Shown here in pieces: positions 1-10,885 of a stretch of 64,000 nucleotides of DNA (position 1 is the stretch's first letter; every line of letters begins with the position of its first letter). Made by a program: the position numbers and the translations under genes. Where the stretch lies: assembly GCF_011386835.1 (NCBI RefSeq), contig NC_088804.1, positions 38,365,549 to 38,429,548 on the forward strand, given 5' to 3'. Under the pieces are notes generated by a model. It made no database searches. It saw only the letters and a program-made list of their open reading frames with translations, and was not told the origin of the DNA. This stretch comes from Chrysemys picta bellii (lineage: Eukaryota; Chordata; Testudines; Emydidae).

Positions 1-2
1 GG

Positions 3-176
3 GCCCCATTAGTTGTTGCTGTTGGCTTCAGTGGAGCAGAATACAGCCCCACTCTTGTATCCTTCTTGCAGAAACGTCATGTGTGCTGTGACTGTGGCTT
101 TGTGACCTTGAATGACAATGGACAATACCATTGTTACCGGAGATGGGTGGGTTGGTTAGGTCTTAAACAGAGATGA
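3..176 (+). other. Open frame running in from the window edge, not called a gene
   Basis: The third frame is open for 57 codons from the window start to a TGA at 174-176. It includes a cysteine-rich stretch (CCDCGF) and a later HC pair. A pyrimidine tract ending in cttgcag at about 63-70 could be a splice acceptor. I recognise no family, and a stretch this short can be open by chance. Confidence 0.1.
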
Positions 177-1059
177 GCGAGTCGCATTTTGCCTAATTGC
201 AAATCCAGCCAGGGCTACCTGACAGAGTTTCCAGGGATTCATCCCCACAAGGGCAGATAACGAGGGAGTGCCTTTGTCGGCGCTGTGAGCTGGGCAAGGC
301 ATTGGCCTTTATTTCTTAGGTCAGAGCAGCAGCACAGGAAGTCTGGTGAGGGCTTGATGTGAGATGTATATTGCTCTCCAGAGTAACTCTGAAAGGTAAT
401 AAAAAAAGACAATAAGGAGAAACACAATAAAATCCTGCCGACTGCGCAAGACTTTTCAGGAAGGTCTGATGTTTGTCTGCAGATTTACTGTACCCCAGGC
501 ACATGGTGCAACCAAAGGGGCAGCTGACGTAACTTGGCAACCCTTGTGAAATGCTGCCCAGCTCTGCTCTCCTTTTCAGCCTTTGACGAAACATAAGATG
601 AGCTCGAACCAGTGCGTAGGGAGATTCAAACCTGGAACCTCCACATATATATCGTCCTAACTCTTTGGCGTTTTGTAACCAATCTGACTGGTCTAAAATG
701 CATCAACATGACCAAAATCAGATTTGTGCTGTATTGCCTAATCAGCGAGATTACCACACATTGGCAGGAGATAATCTACAACTGAGTAGACATTCTATCA
801 TGCGGTCAGCTTCTCCAGAGAATCACGGCCACAGGAGCCAGTGAGCTCCTCTGATGTCCACTGAGTAGGAAAGGTCTTGCACAAAAGTTGTCAGCTGCTG
901 TGACTCTACCATACCTCAGGGCAGCTGTCTACACTCTGCCATCCTTATGAGCACAGAATGACCATAGCATATTAGGGGAAAAAACATAAGGATAATGAAA
1001 TACTGACTTCTCCAATGGCAAAAGAAGTAAAGGAAACTGCCCTCAGGGAAAAAGGAGAA
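177..1059. other. No gene seen; possible old tRNA-SINE trace
   Basis: There is no recognisable exon or young repeat. Around 604-650 the minus strand reads ggttccaggtttgaatctcc, which resembles a pol III B box and may be a decayed tRNA-derived SINE. Confidence 0.4.
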
Positions 1060-1525
1060 GCAAGGTGGGTGAGGTCATATCTTTGTGGGGAGGGATAGCT
1101 CAGTGGTTTGAGCATTGGCCTGCTAAACCCAGGGTTGTGAGTTCAAACCTTGAGGGGGCCATTTAGGGATCTGAGGCAAAATCAGTACTTGGTCCTGCTA
1201 GTGAAGGCAGGGGGCTGGACTCGATAACCTTTCAAGGTCCCTTCCACTTCTATGAGATAGGTATATCTCCATATATTTTATTGGACCAACTTCTGTTGTT
1301 GAGAGAGACAAGTTTTAGAGCCACACAGAGCTCTTCTTCAGGTCTGGGAAAGGCACTCCCAGCATCACAGCACAATGCCAGGTGCAACAGATTGTTCAGC
1401 GTAAGAAGTTAGCCCATGCTGTAAGGGACCATTCAAGGACCCTGTTGCGGTCATAGGACAAAAAGAGGGAGTTAGTGGGTTACAGATTCTTGTAATAAAC
1501 CGTAAATGCAGGGTCTCTCATTATT
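1060..1525 (-). mobile_element. Penelope-like repeat (second family), split by a SINE
   Basis: The left part (caaggtgggtgaggtcatat, 1061-1080) and the right part from about 1273 (ttttattggaccaacttctg onward) form one repeat interrupted by the SINE at 1086-1272. On the minus strand it reads ctgaagaagagctctgtgtg and then a taaa in place of a hammerhead-like gaaa. The same family forms the palindrome at 39428-39596. Penelope-like assignment is an inference from this architecture. The far end (about 1525) is approximate. Confidence 0.5.
1086..1272 (+). mobile_element. tRNA-derived SINE (turtle Cry/pol III type), type-1 tail
   Basis: The copy starts ggggagggatagctcagtgg (A box) and has B-box-like gttgtgagttcaaacc. 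The 3' part is ggactcgataacctttcaag and it ends gataggtatatctcc. It sits inside the Penelope-like repeat, and catat plus ttt on both sides may be a degraded TSD. It is nearly full length. Confidence 0.85.
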
Positions 1526-1689
1526 AATATTACATTGCATACAACTGGGACAGACAGCATTCTGTCCTCAGCTTCAGCCCAGATCAGAACTCTGAATACG
1601 TATGCCTGTAAGCCTTAAAGTGCTCAGAATCCAGATCCAAATTTTGGGTGATAAGTCTACCTCTGCTGTCACTATCATAATATATAGTG
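1526..1689. other. No feature recognised
   Basis: This is non-repetitive looking sequence between the Penelope-like repeat and the AT-rich element, with no open frame of note. Confidence 0.4.
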
Positions 1690-2045
1690 GGACCAATTTT
1701 TAAATCTAGGCACCATAATAGGAAGATTAAAACCCACATTTGAATGCTCAGAATGGATTGCTAAATAAAAGATATATGTGTAATAGAATATTAACATGAA
1801 AAATAGGATATAATAGTCAATCCAAAACAATAAAGTCAAAATAAACTGTTTTGACATTAGTGAAACAAGAAAGTCAAATGATTCCTTTAGACATTTTTCC
1901 AGCAACACATTTGTTGAAATTGACATGTTCCCACAAAACATTTCCATTTCAATGAAACTGCATTTTCAAGTGGAAAATGGGTCTGTTGAAAGTTTTTCAA
2001 CCAGCTCTAGTGATGAGAGCCTGATGATTATACAGATAATAGCCA
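1690..2045. repeat. AT-rich interspersed repeat, copy A
   Basis: It carries gttttgacattagtgaaac and gaaagtttttcaaccagctc, shared with copies at 3641-4235, 6460-6635 and 24895-25335. The 3' end resembles fold-back MITEs of turtle genomes that end in agctcta. The similarity to the 3641 copy continues past this point (see findings). Borders are approximate. Confidence 0.45.
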
Positions 2046-2049
2046 GTTC

Positions 2050-2227
2050 ATAGAATATCAGGGTTGGAAGGGACCTCAGGAGGTCATCTAATCCAACCCC
2101 CTACTCAAAGCAGGGCCAATCTCCAAGCAGGTTTTTACCCCAGTTCCCTAAATGGCTCCCTCAAGGATTGAACTCACAACTCTGGGTTTAGCAGGCCAAT
2201 GCTCAAACCACTGAACTATCCCTCCCT
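2050..2227 (-). mobile_element. tRNA-derived SINE (Cry type), type-2 (CR1) tail
   Basis: The minus strand reads gagggagggatagttcagtg, then ggcctgctaaacccagagttg, and ends with a CR1-type tail (ggtcccttccaaccctgata). This tail differs from that of the copy at 1086, so at least two SINE subfamilies are present. Confidence 0.85.
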
Positions 2228-3258
2228 CCACCCCAGTTCTGGAATGTGACTGAAAATGAGGAAAACGAATACGATCAAAGTCAAGGCGCATGACAGCCTA
2301 GCTCCAGTGCTAATGAGTGGTGCACAAAATGGCCACTTTTGTGCTTCCGTGAAAATCTGAGTGCCTGAATTCAGGTCCATATTAGGTGCCCTTAACTGAA
2401 AACCCAGCTAGTAGAGTCCGAATTTCAGAGATCCTGGGCATCTGCAGCTCTCAGGCTTCAGCTGCTGTTGTGGGCGCTCAGCACCTTTATAAAGCAAGGG
2501 TGAAATCCAAGCCCCATTGACGTCTATGAGAGTTTTGCCGTTGAGTTCAGCAAAGCAGCCAGGATTTCACCCGAGGGAGATAGCATCTCTGTATCATTGA
2601 TTGTTCACAACAAATGGGTCACCAAAGTACGGGATGGCAGAGTTTACAGGCCTGGAATGAATGCATGATTCCAAAAGTGATGATACAAGAAATTAACAGA
2701 TCGCTCCCGACACAATAACCTTTAAGGTGCGGTCTCATCCTAACGGTTGTGATCTAGAGGACAGCACAGCCAGGGCACTATGATAACAATAACTCCAGAT
2801 GTTTGCCTGTCAGCACATTAAATTAATCCAGCTTGAAAATGGCATGATCTATAGCATCTTCTGGCAGAATCGACGACATTAAGTGTAATTTATTGTTTCT
2901 ATTACACGCTCTTTTGTGTTTCCAAACTGCCTTGGGGAGCAATTTCTCACTGAGCAGACAGATGTCTCGGGAGAGGAAAAAAAGGTTAGGAAAAATGAGA
3001 ACAGGGAAGCACATGCTGCTTTCTCTAGGAACCTTCAGTTCAAGATTGCTGTTGACAGGACCTGTGATAATAGAATATTGCCATGAAGGAGCCCAAGGGC
3101 TGTGTCTGGACAAGGCCGCAGGGGCAGGACTTTCACTACAGGGTTTATCTACTTTCCTTTTTGGTGCTAGAAGCTTTGCCCTCAGCAACCAGGATCAAAA
3201 GCTCAAGAGTGGCAGAGCAGCCAGTGTTTAATGAGGCAGGGCTGTCTAGTAGCTAGAG
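2228..3258. other. No gene; short old-repeat trace
   Basis: No gene is supported. About 2500-2580 holds a decayed motif (gccccattgacgtctatgag) of a very old repeat, with similar traces near 5640, 23050, 26290, 41890, 54300 and 62930. The open frames at 2823-3231 on both strands are unrelated to any family I know. Confidence 0.4.
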
Positions 3259-3441
3259 TAGCGGTTCTCAACCTGTGAACCATGGGCCACTTGCAGCCCA
3301 ATCAGCACACAGCAGCGGCCCATGTGACATCCTCAGGGCCATACGGATAGTATATCTATTGTGCGGATGCGGCCCACATAACACAGAGAGCAGCATATAC
3401 GGCCCACAATGGTAAATAGATTAAGAACCACTGGGCTAGGG
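3251..3441. mobile_element. Short non-autonomous hAT element with decayed 8-bp TSD
   Basis: The element runs from 3259 to 3433. It starts tagcggttctcaacctgtg and ends attaagaaccactg, so its ends are inverted (gcggttct/agaaccac) as in hAT elements. The flanks are agctagag (3251-3258) and ggctaggg (3434-3441), 6 of 8 identical. It is internal-deletion sized (175 bp) and has no coding capacity. Confidence 0.75.
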
Positions 3442-3562
3442 GCACTTGCCTGTGACTCAGGAGACCTGGGTGACCTTGGCAAGTGACTTCATCTCCCTGT
3501 GTGTCAGTTTCCTCATCAGTAAAATGGAGATAATGATACTTATAGAAATGCAATATGAACTA
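3442..3562 (+). repeat. MIR SINE relic
   Basis: The order gacctgggtgaccttggcaa, gtcagtttcctcatc and gtaaaatggagataatgata is the typical core and 3' half of an amniote MIR. It abuts the hAT insertion. Confidence 0.75.
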
Positions 3563-3640
3563 ATCATGCTATTTATCCTAAAGACCGGGAAAGGCGAGAA
3601 AAATTGTTATTTGCAAAATACCCAGGAGGCATTCATTACT

Positions 3641-4235
3641 GCTGGGCAGAACTGGTTGGAAAGCAGAGCTTCCTTCCCACAGGAACTTTGGACATTTCAA
3701 AATCGGTTGTCGTTTTTAATCTGAATCACAAGCTTAAATTCCAGAATCTTTGATGGAATGAAAACGCCCAAAAAATTTGATTTGGAACTTTGAAATGTTT
3801 CATTTGGGTAATGTCAAATCGGTTCATCCTTAGACTATCAGAGCAACATAGTATGAAATATAATAAATATAACTGGAATATAAATATTGTATTATATTGA
3901 TGCTAAAGTAAGATTCAAACAATAAAGTTGAACAAAAGGTTTTGACATGATTGAAACTAGATGCGAAAGTCAAAATGATTCATTCTGAGACTTTGCCATC
4001 AAAAAATTAATTGAAATCAACACTTTCCCGCAAACCACTTAGATTGCAACAAAATTTTGATTTAGTTGGGGTTGGTCCTGTTTTGAGCAGGGGGTTGGAC
4101 TAGATACCTCCTGAGGTCTCTTCCAACCCTAATCTTCTATGATTCTTCTAGGATATATTTACCAACAAATATTCTGTCAAAAGTTTTTCAACTGGCTCTA
4201 ATGATGATGGCCTTATGATTAAATAATGGCCAGTA
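3641..4235. repeat. AT-rich interspersed repeat, copy B, split by a SINE/CR1 tail
   Basis: It begins about ctgggcagaactggttgg and ends with tcaaaagtttttcaactggc. The middle holds ggttttgacatgattgaaac, matching copy A. A 70-bp SINE/CR1 3' tail (4071-4145) interrupts it. Confidence 0.45.
4071..4145 (+). repeat. 3' tail of a type-2 SINE or CR1
   Basis: The sequence ttggtcctgttttgagcagg, gttggactagatacctcctg and cttctatgattctt is the CR1-type 3' terminus. A 5'-truncated SINE and a truncated CR1 cannot be told apart here. Confidence 0.7.
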
Positions 4236-4689
4236 TCTGGAATGTTAATATGAGTTAGAATATATAATTAATAATAATCAATAACAAAGTCAAGGTAGCT
4301 TCAGAGCTATTTATACCCCATGTGAGACCTTCCAAAACACAGGGAAAATACGACCATTTGTCCACGTAGTGCTTACGTCCGATGTAAGAAATAACACCTA
4401 ATTTAAAAAATATATGTATTATTCATATAGATAGCCAACTGGCTGCTCTATTGTCTAAGGTCCCAGTTCAGCAGAGTACTTAAGCATGTACTTAAGTTTA
4501 AGCAGGTGAGTCATCTCGTTAGTCAATGGAACACGCTAAAGTGCTTCATTGCATCAGGGCCTATATGTACCAGTGGGTACAATGCAATGCAATACAAAGT
4601 GACAGCCCCAAATGTTGCCCAATGCAGAATCAGCAAAAAATGCTTCCATTAACTTATTACTAAGTCTTGGACAGGTTGTAGGCAATAAA
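4236..4689. other. No feature recognised
   Basis: AT-rich sequence without exon or repeat signals that I can name. Confidence 0.4.
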
Positions 4690-4965
4690 CAAAAATTCAT
4701 GGAAGCCCGTGACCTGTCCCTGACCTTTACTAAAACTACCCGGAGGAGCCTAACAGTCCAAGCCCCGCCACCGAGGGCTGACCACCGTCCTTCTGCTCCA
4801 GCCACTGGGGGCTGACCACTGTCCACTGCTCCAGCCACTGGGAGCTGCTCCAGCCACGGAGGTTGCTCAATATGTGGGGCTGACCCTTGGGAGTCATGGA
4901 TATCCGTCAAAGTCACGAAATCCAGGCCCTCCGTGACAAAATTGTATCCTTACTCATTACAGACT
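4690..4965. repeat. Probable DNA-transposon relic with internal short repeats
   Basis: The sides read ttcatggaagcccgtgacct and gtcacgaaatccaggccctc/cgtgacaaaattgtatcc. Inside, ctgctccagccactggg recurs with small changes at about 4793-4860, giving a short degenerate tandem. Ends and superfamily are uncertain. Confidence 0.4.
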
Positions 4966-6459
4966 TAATACCAATGGATATTAATAGACTTCTCTAGTTC
5001 CGAACCAGTTTTGTCAGGATCTTCTCCACACAGCCACACAATTTACACCATAAAAAAATCTGTCCCAAGTATCTATGCATTTCTGTCCACAATCTAGTTG
5101 AAAAACACATTAATCTTACCCAACATGGCTAGCAGACAGAAGCCAAAAGGTTGACGCAGGGGTGTGGTGAATGGGAGACATATTTACATGCTATTGCTCA
5201 GCAGGTCACAGAAACAGGATGCTGATAACATCCTGCAAACTTCCTCTCCGCACTGGCACGGAAAAAAAAAATTATGACCCTCAGGCACATAATGACCAGT
5301 CAACCATTCACAAATTCACCTTCTGGGAGCCTTGCATTTCAGGGCAGACTGGCAGACGCGTCACTTTTCTCTCATTATAAAGAGGAGCTACTTGAAAGCA
5401 AGGAAAACAGGGCTACAAGCGAGACAATCTCTGCTGCTGCAGAAGGAAGGACAATGGAGGTAATTGCTTGGCTAACGCAAGTCTTTCACAATCTCCTTTT
5501 TTATTGTTCCAGCTGTGTTTTAAATTTTAGAGCACCAGAAGAGAGGCCTTTTAATAGCTATGTTCTTGTTATTTGCTGTACTACAATAGTGAAGCGCTCA
5601 AAAGAGATTTAGGGCAGAATTATACTCTCAGTTACATCAGTGTAAATCCAGATTAATTCCACAGAAATCAAATGAATTGACTCCACTGAAATCCTTGGGA
5701 GTTCATATGGATTGCCCTAATTCTCACCAGTTCACTCATCTTTAAAAATAAATGGATTAGATCTGGGTGTTTTAATGAGAGGTCTGTGGAATTTTCCCAA
5801 TAAAAGAAGGCAAATAGAATTGGGCCAGAATCAGATATTTTGTTTCCCAGGAAATGCCAAGAGTTCAAAATTTTTCCTTTATTCTGAAACAGAACGAAAG
5901 CCAAAAATTTCAAATGTCCCATTAAATGAATTTCTGAAATTAATCATTTTGGGTTGCTTGAAATGTTTTGATAAAATTGAGAGCTTTCACTCTAATTTTG
6001 ATGTATGTATTTAAGCTTGACAGAATTTGATTTTTATTTTGTTATAATTAACAGATATCGATTATTTTAAGCATTTTTTTAAATTTATCAATATACATTT
6101 TCACAGTTGTACAAAATTATGTGGGGTCAGAAAATAGGTGGTGCAGATAATTACTTCATTACAGTAGATGCTGAGATTTAAAAAGTTAAAACTATATAGA
6201 CATTAAAATACAAATTGTCAACATCACATGACAAAATATGCTGGGTAAATATCCTTAAATCAACTTCTAAGAAGTTCTCAGGCAGCATTTTGCTTACTTT
6301 GCCTATCTGCACATTTCAGTTATTATCGGTGGAAATATTGTTTTGTTGGTTTGTGTGTGTACAGTGAAATCAACATTTACTGATAGAAACCTAATTCTTC
6401 CAAGCCTAATTATATAGTACAGACTTTTTTAAAAGGTAACAAAAAGTCATTTCAAAATG
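4966..6459. other. No gene seen
   Basis: About 1.5 kb without a recognisable gene or young repeat. A trace of the very old ttacatcagtgtaaatccag repeat lies at 5632-5700. The frame open at 5274-5612 has no recognisable domain. Confidence 0.4.
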
Positions 6460-6635
6460 GTAATTCAAGAGGTGCCAATCTGCTTCAACCATCTCAAAAT
6501 GCTTTTTCCCCCCATTTTTCTTTGTAAACAAACTTTCATCGAAATCAACAAGCTTATGCAAAACATTTCCCTTTCAACAAACGAGAATTTTCCGATGGCA
6601 AAACATTCCATCTGAAAATATCTCACACTAGACGC
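6460..6635. repeat. AT-rich interspersed repeat, partial copy C
   Basis: The pieces catcgaaatcaacaagctt, gcaaaacatttccctttcaa and gatggcaaaacattccatct resemble copies at 1690, 3641 and 24895. It is partial and diverged. Confidence 0.35.
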
Positions 6636-6944
6636 AAGGCTTGTTCAGGTTTGGGGTTTTATTATTATTTGTAATTTAGGTTATGTTAAAACCCAGAATG
6701 AGACAGGCACTTTCCAGACACAGAGGAAGACAACACCGAACAAAAAAATAGTCCCTGCCCCAAAGCTCATTCTGAATCTGTTCACTAATTTCAACAGGCT
6801 TTGGATCAAGGCCTATATCGATTTTTAGTCTTTTCCCTGCTCCTTCCCCCTGCCACACCATACCACCCCCACCTGCCTTACTCTATGATCTTGCTGCGTT
6901 TGAGGTTTTGGAGTTATGTTTTCATATTTGTGTAATGATTTTAA

Positions 6945-7055
6945 CTCCTTAGATTGTCAGCTCTTTGGAGCTGGAACTGTCTTTCTGTTCTGTGTTTGTA
7001 CAGCACCGAGCACAAATGGATCCTGGGAAATGACTAACAATAAATAAAGAAAAAA
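6945..7055 (+). repeat. Old interspersed repeat (unnamed), plus copy
   Basis: The pieces cttagattgtcagctctttg, gttctgtgtttgtacagcac and cgagcacaaatggatcctgg define a family found about nine times here on both strands. It is common in sauropsid DNA as I remember it, but I cannot name it securely. Confidence 0.5.
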
Positions 7056-8253
7056 GAATAAGTACCCGCTCCAAAGAGAAAACCTAAAACCTGGTATGGA
7101 TTCCCTGAAAGGTCTCCAAATGTTTTAGCGAACCAATGCCAGGTTTCAGAGCAAGCGAGGTGCCAGATTTGAGAATCCCGTGCATTTCAGTCTTCAATGG
7201 CTTTGACCAGAAACCAGACAAAAATTGAGGATTTGGGGGATTCGAAGCTGAAACTCAGATTGAAACTCAGGAGGGTTTCACAAAAAAGCAAAATTGGGAG
7301 GAAAATGGCTAACAACCAACCCCCCAAGGGACACAGTCTATAGATCTCTTCCATCCATCACCTTGGTAAGCTATTTACCATGGGTGATATTCACCCCTGT
7401 GCATAGGACCAGGAACTTCCTGAAAAATTTCGTGGCCATCATGGGCTTGGTGCTGGCCCTCAAACTATAACAGGGTAAATTCATCCCCGGGCAAAGCATG
7501 TGCACATGCACGTATGTATGGAAGAGTGCATGCGTGTGCAAAATACTTTAAATACTGTTCCTTGTCCTTTTCTCCACAGAACATTTGGGGAGAATTTGCA
7601 AACCATCGTGAAAGGGTTTCAGCTACATGATTGTCTTTAATGGAAATCGCATGACTAATTCCCGGCACCACTCCATGGAAGACTTTGAAAACATACCGGG
7701 TATTATATACAGACCGTTTAAAGATGTTTCTTCTTTGCTGTGTTTAATTCTTGTAAAAATCATAAGCATATAGAATATCTGCTACAAAAAAAATCTCCAC
7801 TTGTAAGAGCTTTTGTTCAAATAAATAGTCTGTCGTCTTGGTTGATAGAAATGTCTGTACCTAGGACTACAAGTCTTGGTTACGCTCCCACTGACTTTAA
7901 TCCTCAGGGCTGCCCTTCACCCTTCAGTGCAGCTCTGTTGAGCCTGTCAAATAATAGAGCATCGGCTCTATTTTCATTTATTTGCTTTGATGATACAATT
8001 ACCCTGGACTGGCTGGTAGTGCGCTGTAGTGCAGCAAGATCTGTGCCACTCTCAGTCCGGGAGACAGTGTGTCCTCCCACTTACCCAGCCAGAAGAGGAT
8101 CAGGCACTCTACAGAGGGGATTCAGGCTGGGATTCTCAAATGAGCGTAGGGGAATTAAGCACCCAACTCCCAGTCTCACTCGATTTCCAGCAAGCACATA
8201 TGATCACACTTCTGTCTAGCACCAGATTCTCTTGGGCCAGTCTCAGAACAGGC
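7056..8253. other. No gene seen
   Basis: No gene or clear repeat. The 159-codon open frame at 7740-8219 has no recognisable domain and mixed low-complexity composition, so it is not called. Confidence 0.4.
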
Positions 8254-8525
8254 TTTGGGGATGTCTGCGTTAAAAGACACACAGCACGGCTGCAGCCGGC
8301 CCAGGTCAGGTGACTCAAGCTTGCAGGGCTATAAAATTGCTGCATAAATTGGACTCAGGCCTGTGCTTTGAGACCCTTCTCCCTCACAGGGTCTCAGAGC
8401 CCAAGCCTGAATGTCGACCCTGCAACTTTATAGCCCCACAGCCCAAGCCCTGTGAGCCCAAGTCAGCTGATCCAAGCTCGGTGCCGCGGGGGGCGGGGAG
8501 TTTTAGTCACAGTGGAGACGTATCC
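8254..8525. mobile_element. Decayed fold-back MITE, Chompy/Harbinger type
   Basis: The two halves are inverted relative to each other: cagccggcccaggtcaggtg with gcagggctataaaattgctg on the left, and gcaactttatagccccacag with gagcccaagtcagctg on the right. The left end reads gatgtctgcgttaaaa. This matches my memory of Chompy-like Harbinger MITEs of turtles and crocodilians. TSD not resolved. Confidence 0.5.
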
Positions 8526-8751
8526 TTTGAGTTCAATTCCTTGGCCAGAGGAGCAGAAAGAGCTCCGCCCACAGCATAGAGTGCCCAGGCTTCTTTCAGC
8601 CTCGTGAGGTGCTAGTGTGTCTCACATACCTTCCAGAAGAAAGATTTTCCTTGTACGATGCACCCCTTACCGGACAGCTCATCCGCCGGAGCAGCACCTG
8701 CTGGAGAACTCGCACCATTAGGAGGTGCCGTTCTGATCCACTTCCATTTTA

Positions 8752-9170
8752 GGTCAAGTCTACACTGGAAGTTTTTGCTGGTATAATAATGGCGGCTGGG
8801 GGCGGGGGTTAGTCTTTATGACATTTTGATACCAGCAAACAAAACCCTTCTTAGCATATGCACAATGTGCCTCAGGTGGCATGTGACCAGGATTCATCAC
8901 TGATTTTGGTCCACTGGTGGGATCATTTGCTTCCCCAGCCCGGGCCGGGGACTGACAGGCAGTGCAATGTGAATGCTGATCCCCCAAAGCCCTAGTGTAG
9001 ACACACTCATACTGGAAAAAGGACCCTTGGCCGGTATAGCTTATGTCATGTATAAGCTATGCTCACAAGAGGACTCTTGCCAGTATACATTGCATCTCTA
9101 CTAGGGAGATTTGCCAAGATAGTTCTGCTGGTATATCTATTCCAACAAACCCTTTCTAATGTAGATGGAA
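8752..9170. repeat. Chompy-like MITE fragments
   Basis: The pair caagtctacactgg (from 8755) and cctagtgtagacacac (about 8991-9006) looks like inverted termini. A second piece with ggtatagcttatg and tctaatgtagatgg follows to about 9170. Two overlapping or nested copies are likely; exact ends are unclear. Confidence 0.4.
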
Positions 9171-9224
9171 CACTATCTCATACCCAGAGTATATGTATAT
9201 ACCCACACACAGACATCATATTGT

Positions 9225-9320
9225 TTGTTACTTGGGGTAGCACCTAGGAACCCTAGTTATGGACCAGGGGCGCTAGGTGCTGTACAAATACAGAGCAAAA
9301 AGACAACCCCTCTACATCTT
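9225..9320 (-). repeat. Old interspersed repeat (unnamed), minus copy
   Basis: It contains ggtagcacctaggaaccct, taggtgctgtacaaatacag and caaaaagacaacccc, the complement of the family at 6945. Confidence 0.5.
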
Positions 9321-10392
9321 TCACCCCATCCCCCTGAACTACCTCCAGAGCCCCAGCTAACTTCCATTCCCCTAAAAGTGCAAATCCCTCTGCCAGTCTG
9401 CATGCTTGGACTATGTGTTCAGTTCCCATTGGACAGGCTGCCAAATCGCTCTGTTCTGTCACCCGGCTGGAGAAATGAAAAATGGCCACACCCACACAGT
9501 GACTATTTTTGTTTTCTTTTTTAAGAACCAAAAGCCGAGCTTGGGACCCATTCCGGGGACCCCTCTCCTCAGCCTAACCTTGCTCGCCATGGATTGGGAG
9601 CCTCCAGCAGTAACAAGTTTCACAAAGCCAGCTCTGTCATTTCATCTTCCCCTGCCAAAAATGTGTGTGTGAAAGCTAGACCTGCCCCTGGGGCAAGTCT
9701 ACCTTGTACTTGGCCACTTAGAAGGAATTTTTCTTTGTATGAAGCATGGACATTTATCTTGGCAACAGCTGCATTGCGGGCCTGGCACGCTACCGCTGAA
9801 AAATGACACCCAGTTAAAGACACATGCACACACACAGGTAGAGGGGCATTTTAGCACAGGGAATGGCATGTCTGCAACTGCATCCCTTCACCTACCATCA
9901 GGTACCCCATGCATACAGCAGCAGGATACTCACACATCAGTTCTTGCAGAGGGTTAACTAAAAACAAACTACAGGGAAAGGTTTGCAAAGGCAGGTTATT
10001 TTCACATCTCCCAGCACACGAGTCAGGGCGCAACGTCCACATGTGACTTGCATTAGGCAGGGAAAGGAGGAAGGAATGGGATTTCAGAGCACAAGCAGGG
10101 CAGAGTTACAGCTCATGGAAAGTTACATAGGGAGTTCTGCTGTGGGAGATGAATTCCCTTTTTATGCTGAGAAAAAGATTTCACGTAACCAGGTTGACCA
10201 AGAGCTTTTCATGATGGGTCTCATCCAAAGCCCACTGAGAGTCTTTTCATTAACTCCAACAAGCTTTGGAGCAAGGCCTATAACTATTTTTTAGTCCTCT
10301 CCCTGCCCCCTCCTCACACATATGCTAGGAATTCGCGGTGTTTGATGTTTTGGGGCGATGGTTTCACATTGTGGAGTGGCTTTAACTAAGGT
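9321..10392. other. No gene seen
   Basis: Several overlapping short open frames lie here, but none has a recognisable domain or splice context. Confidence 0.4.
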
Positions 10393-10690
10393 TCTTTAAC
10401 TACTTAGATTGTTGGGGCAGGGGCTGCCTTTTTGTTCGGGGGGAGGGATAGCTCAGTGCTCAGTGGTTTGAGTATTGGCCTGCTAAACCAGGGTTGTGAG
10501 TTCAATCCCTGAGGAGACCACCTAGGGATTGGGGGCAAAATCAGTACTTGGTCCTGCTAGTGAAGGCAGGGGGCTGGACTCGATGACCTCTCAGGGTCCC
10601 TTCTAGTTCTATGAGATAGGTATATCTCCATTTTATTTATATTTATTTGTACAGCCCCTAGGACCATGGGGTCCTGGTGCACACACCTCA
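10393..10690 (+). repeat. Old interspersed repeat (unnamed), split by a SINE
   Basis: The left part, ttagattgttggggcagggg...ctttttgttc, ends at 10437. The right part, tttgtacagcccctaggacc...ggtcctgg, resumes at about 10646. Removing the SINE restores the family order seen at 6945-7055. Confidence 0.55.
10438..10645 (+). mobile_element. tRNA-derived SINE (Cry type), type-1 tail, A-box region duplicated
   Basis: It starts ggggggagggatagctcagt. The motif gctcagt then occurs twice in a row (gctcagtgctcagtggtttg), a small tandem duplication in the A box. The B box is gttgtgagttcaatccc and the tail is gagataggtatatctcc. Confidence 0.85.
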
Positions 10691-10744
10691 GGACAAATAC
10701 AATATTTTCTATTTTTAATTATTTGTGTCCACTCTCAATTTCTT

Positions 10745-10885
10745 TGACAGGGAGGCAGCATGGCCTAAATGACAGAGACAGTTCCATGGCTCAGTTCTTG
10801 ACTGTGCCACCAACTCACTGTGTGACTTTCGGCAACTCATTACTCTGTGCCTCAGTTTACCTTATCTATAAATAATAACCACCTG
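10745..10885 (+). repeat. MIR SINE relic
   Basis: It contains tgactgtgccaccaactcac, tgtgtgactttcggcaac and tctgtgcctcagtttacc, the MIR core order, and then ataataacc. Confidence 0.7.

Noticed and set aside
1086..1160. Possible tRNA gene from A and B boxes
   Set aside because: The match continues into a SINE body and tail seen seven times; it is a retroposed tRNA-like head.
7740..8219. 159-codon frame
   Set aside because: No domain and no homology I recognise; composition is unlike a conserved protein.
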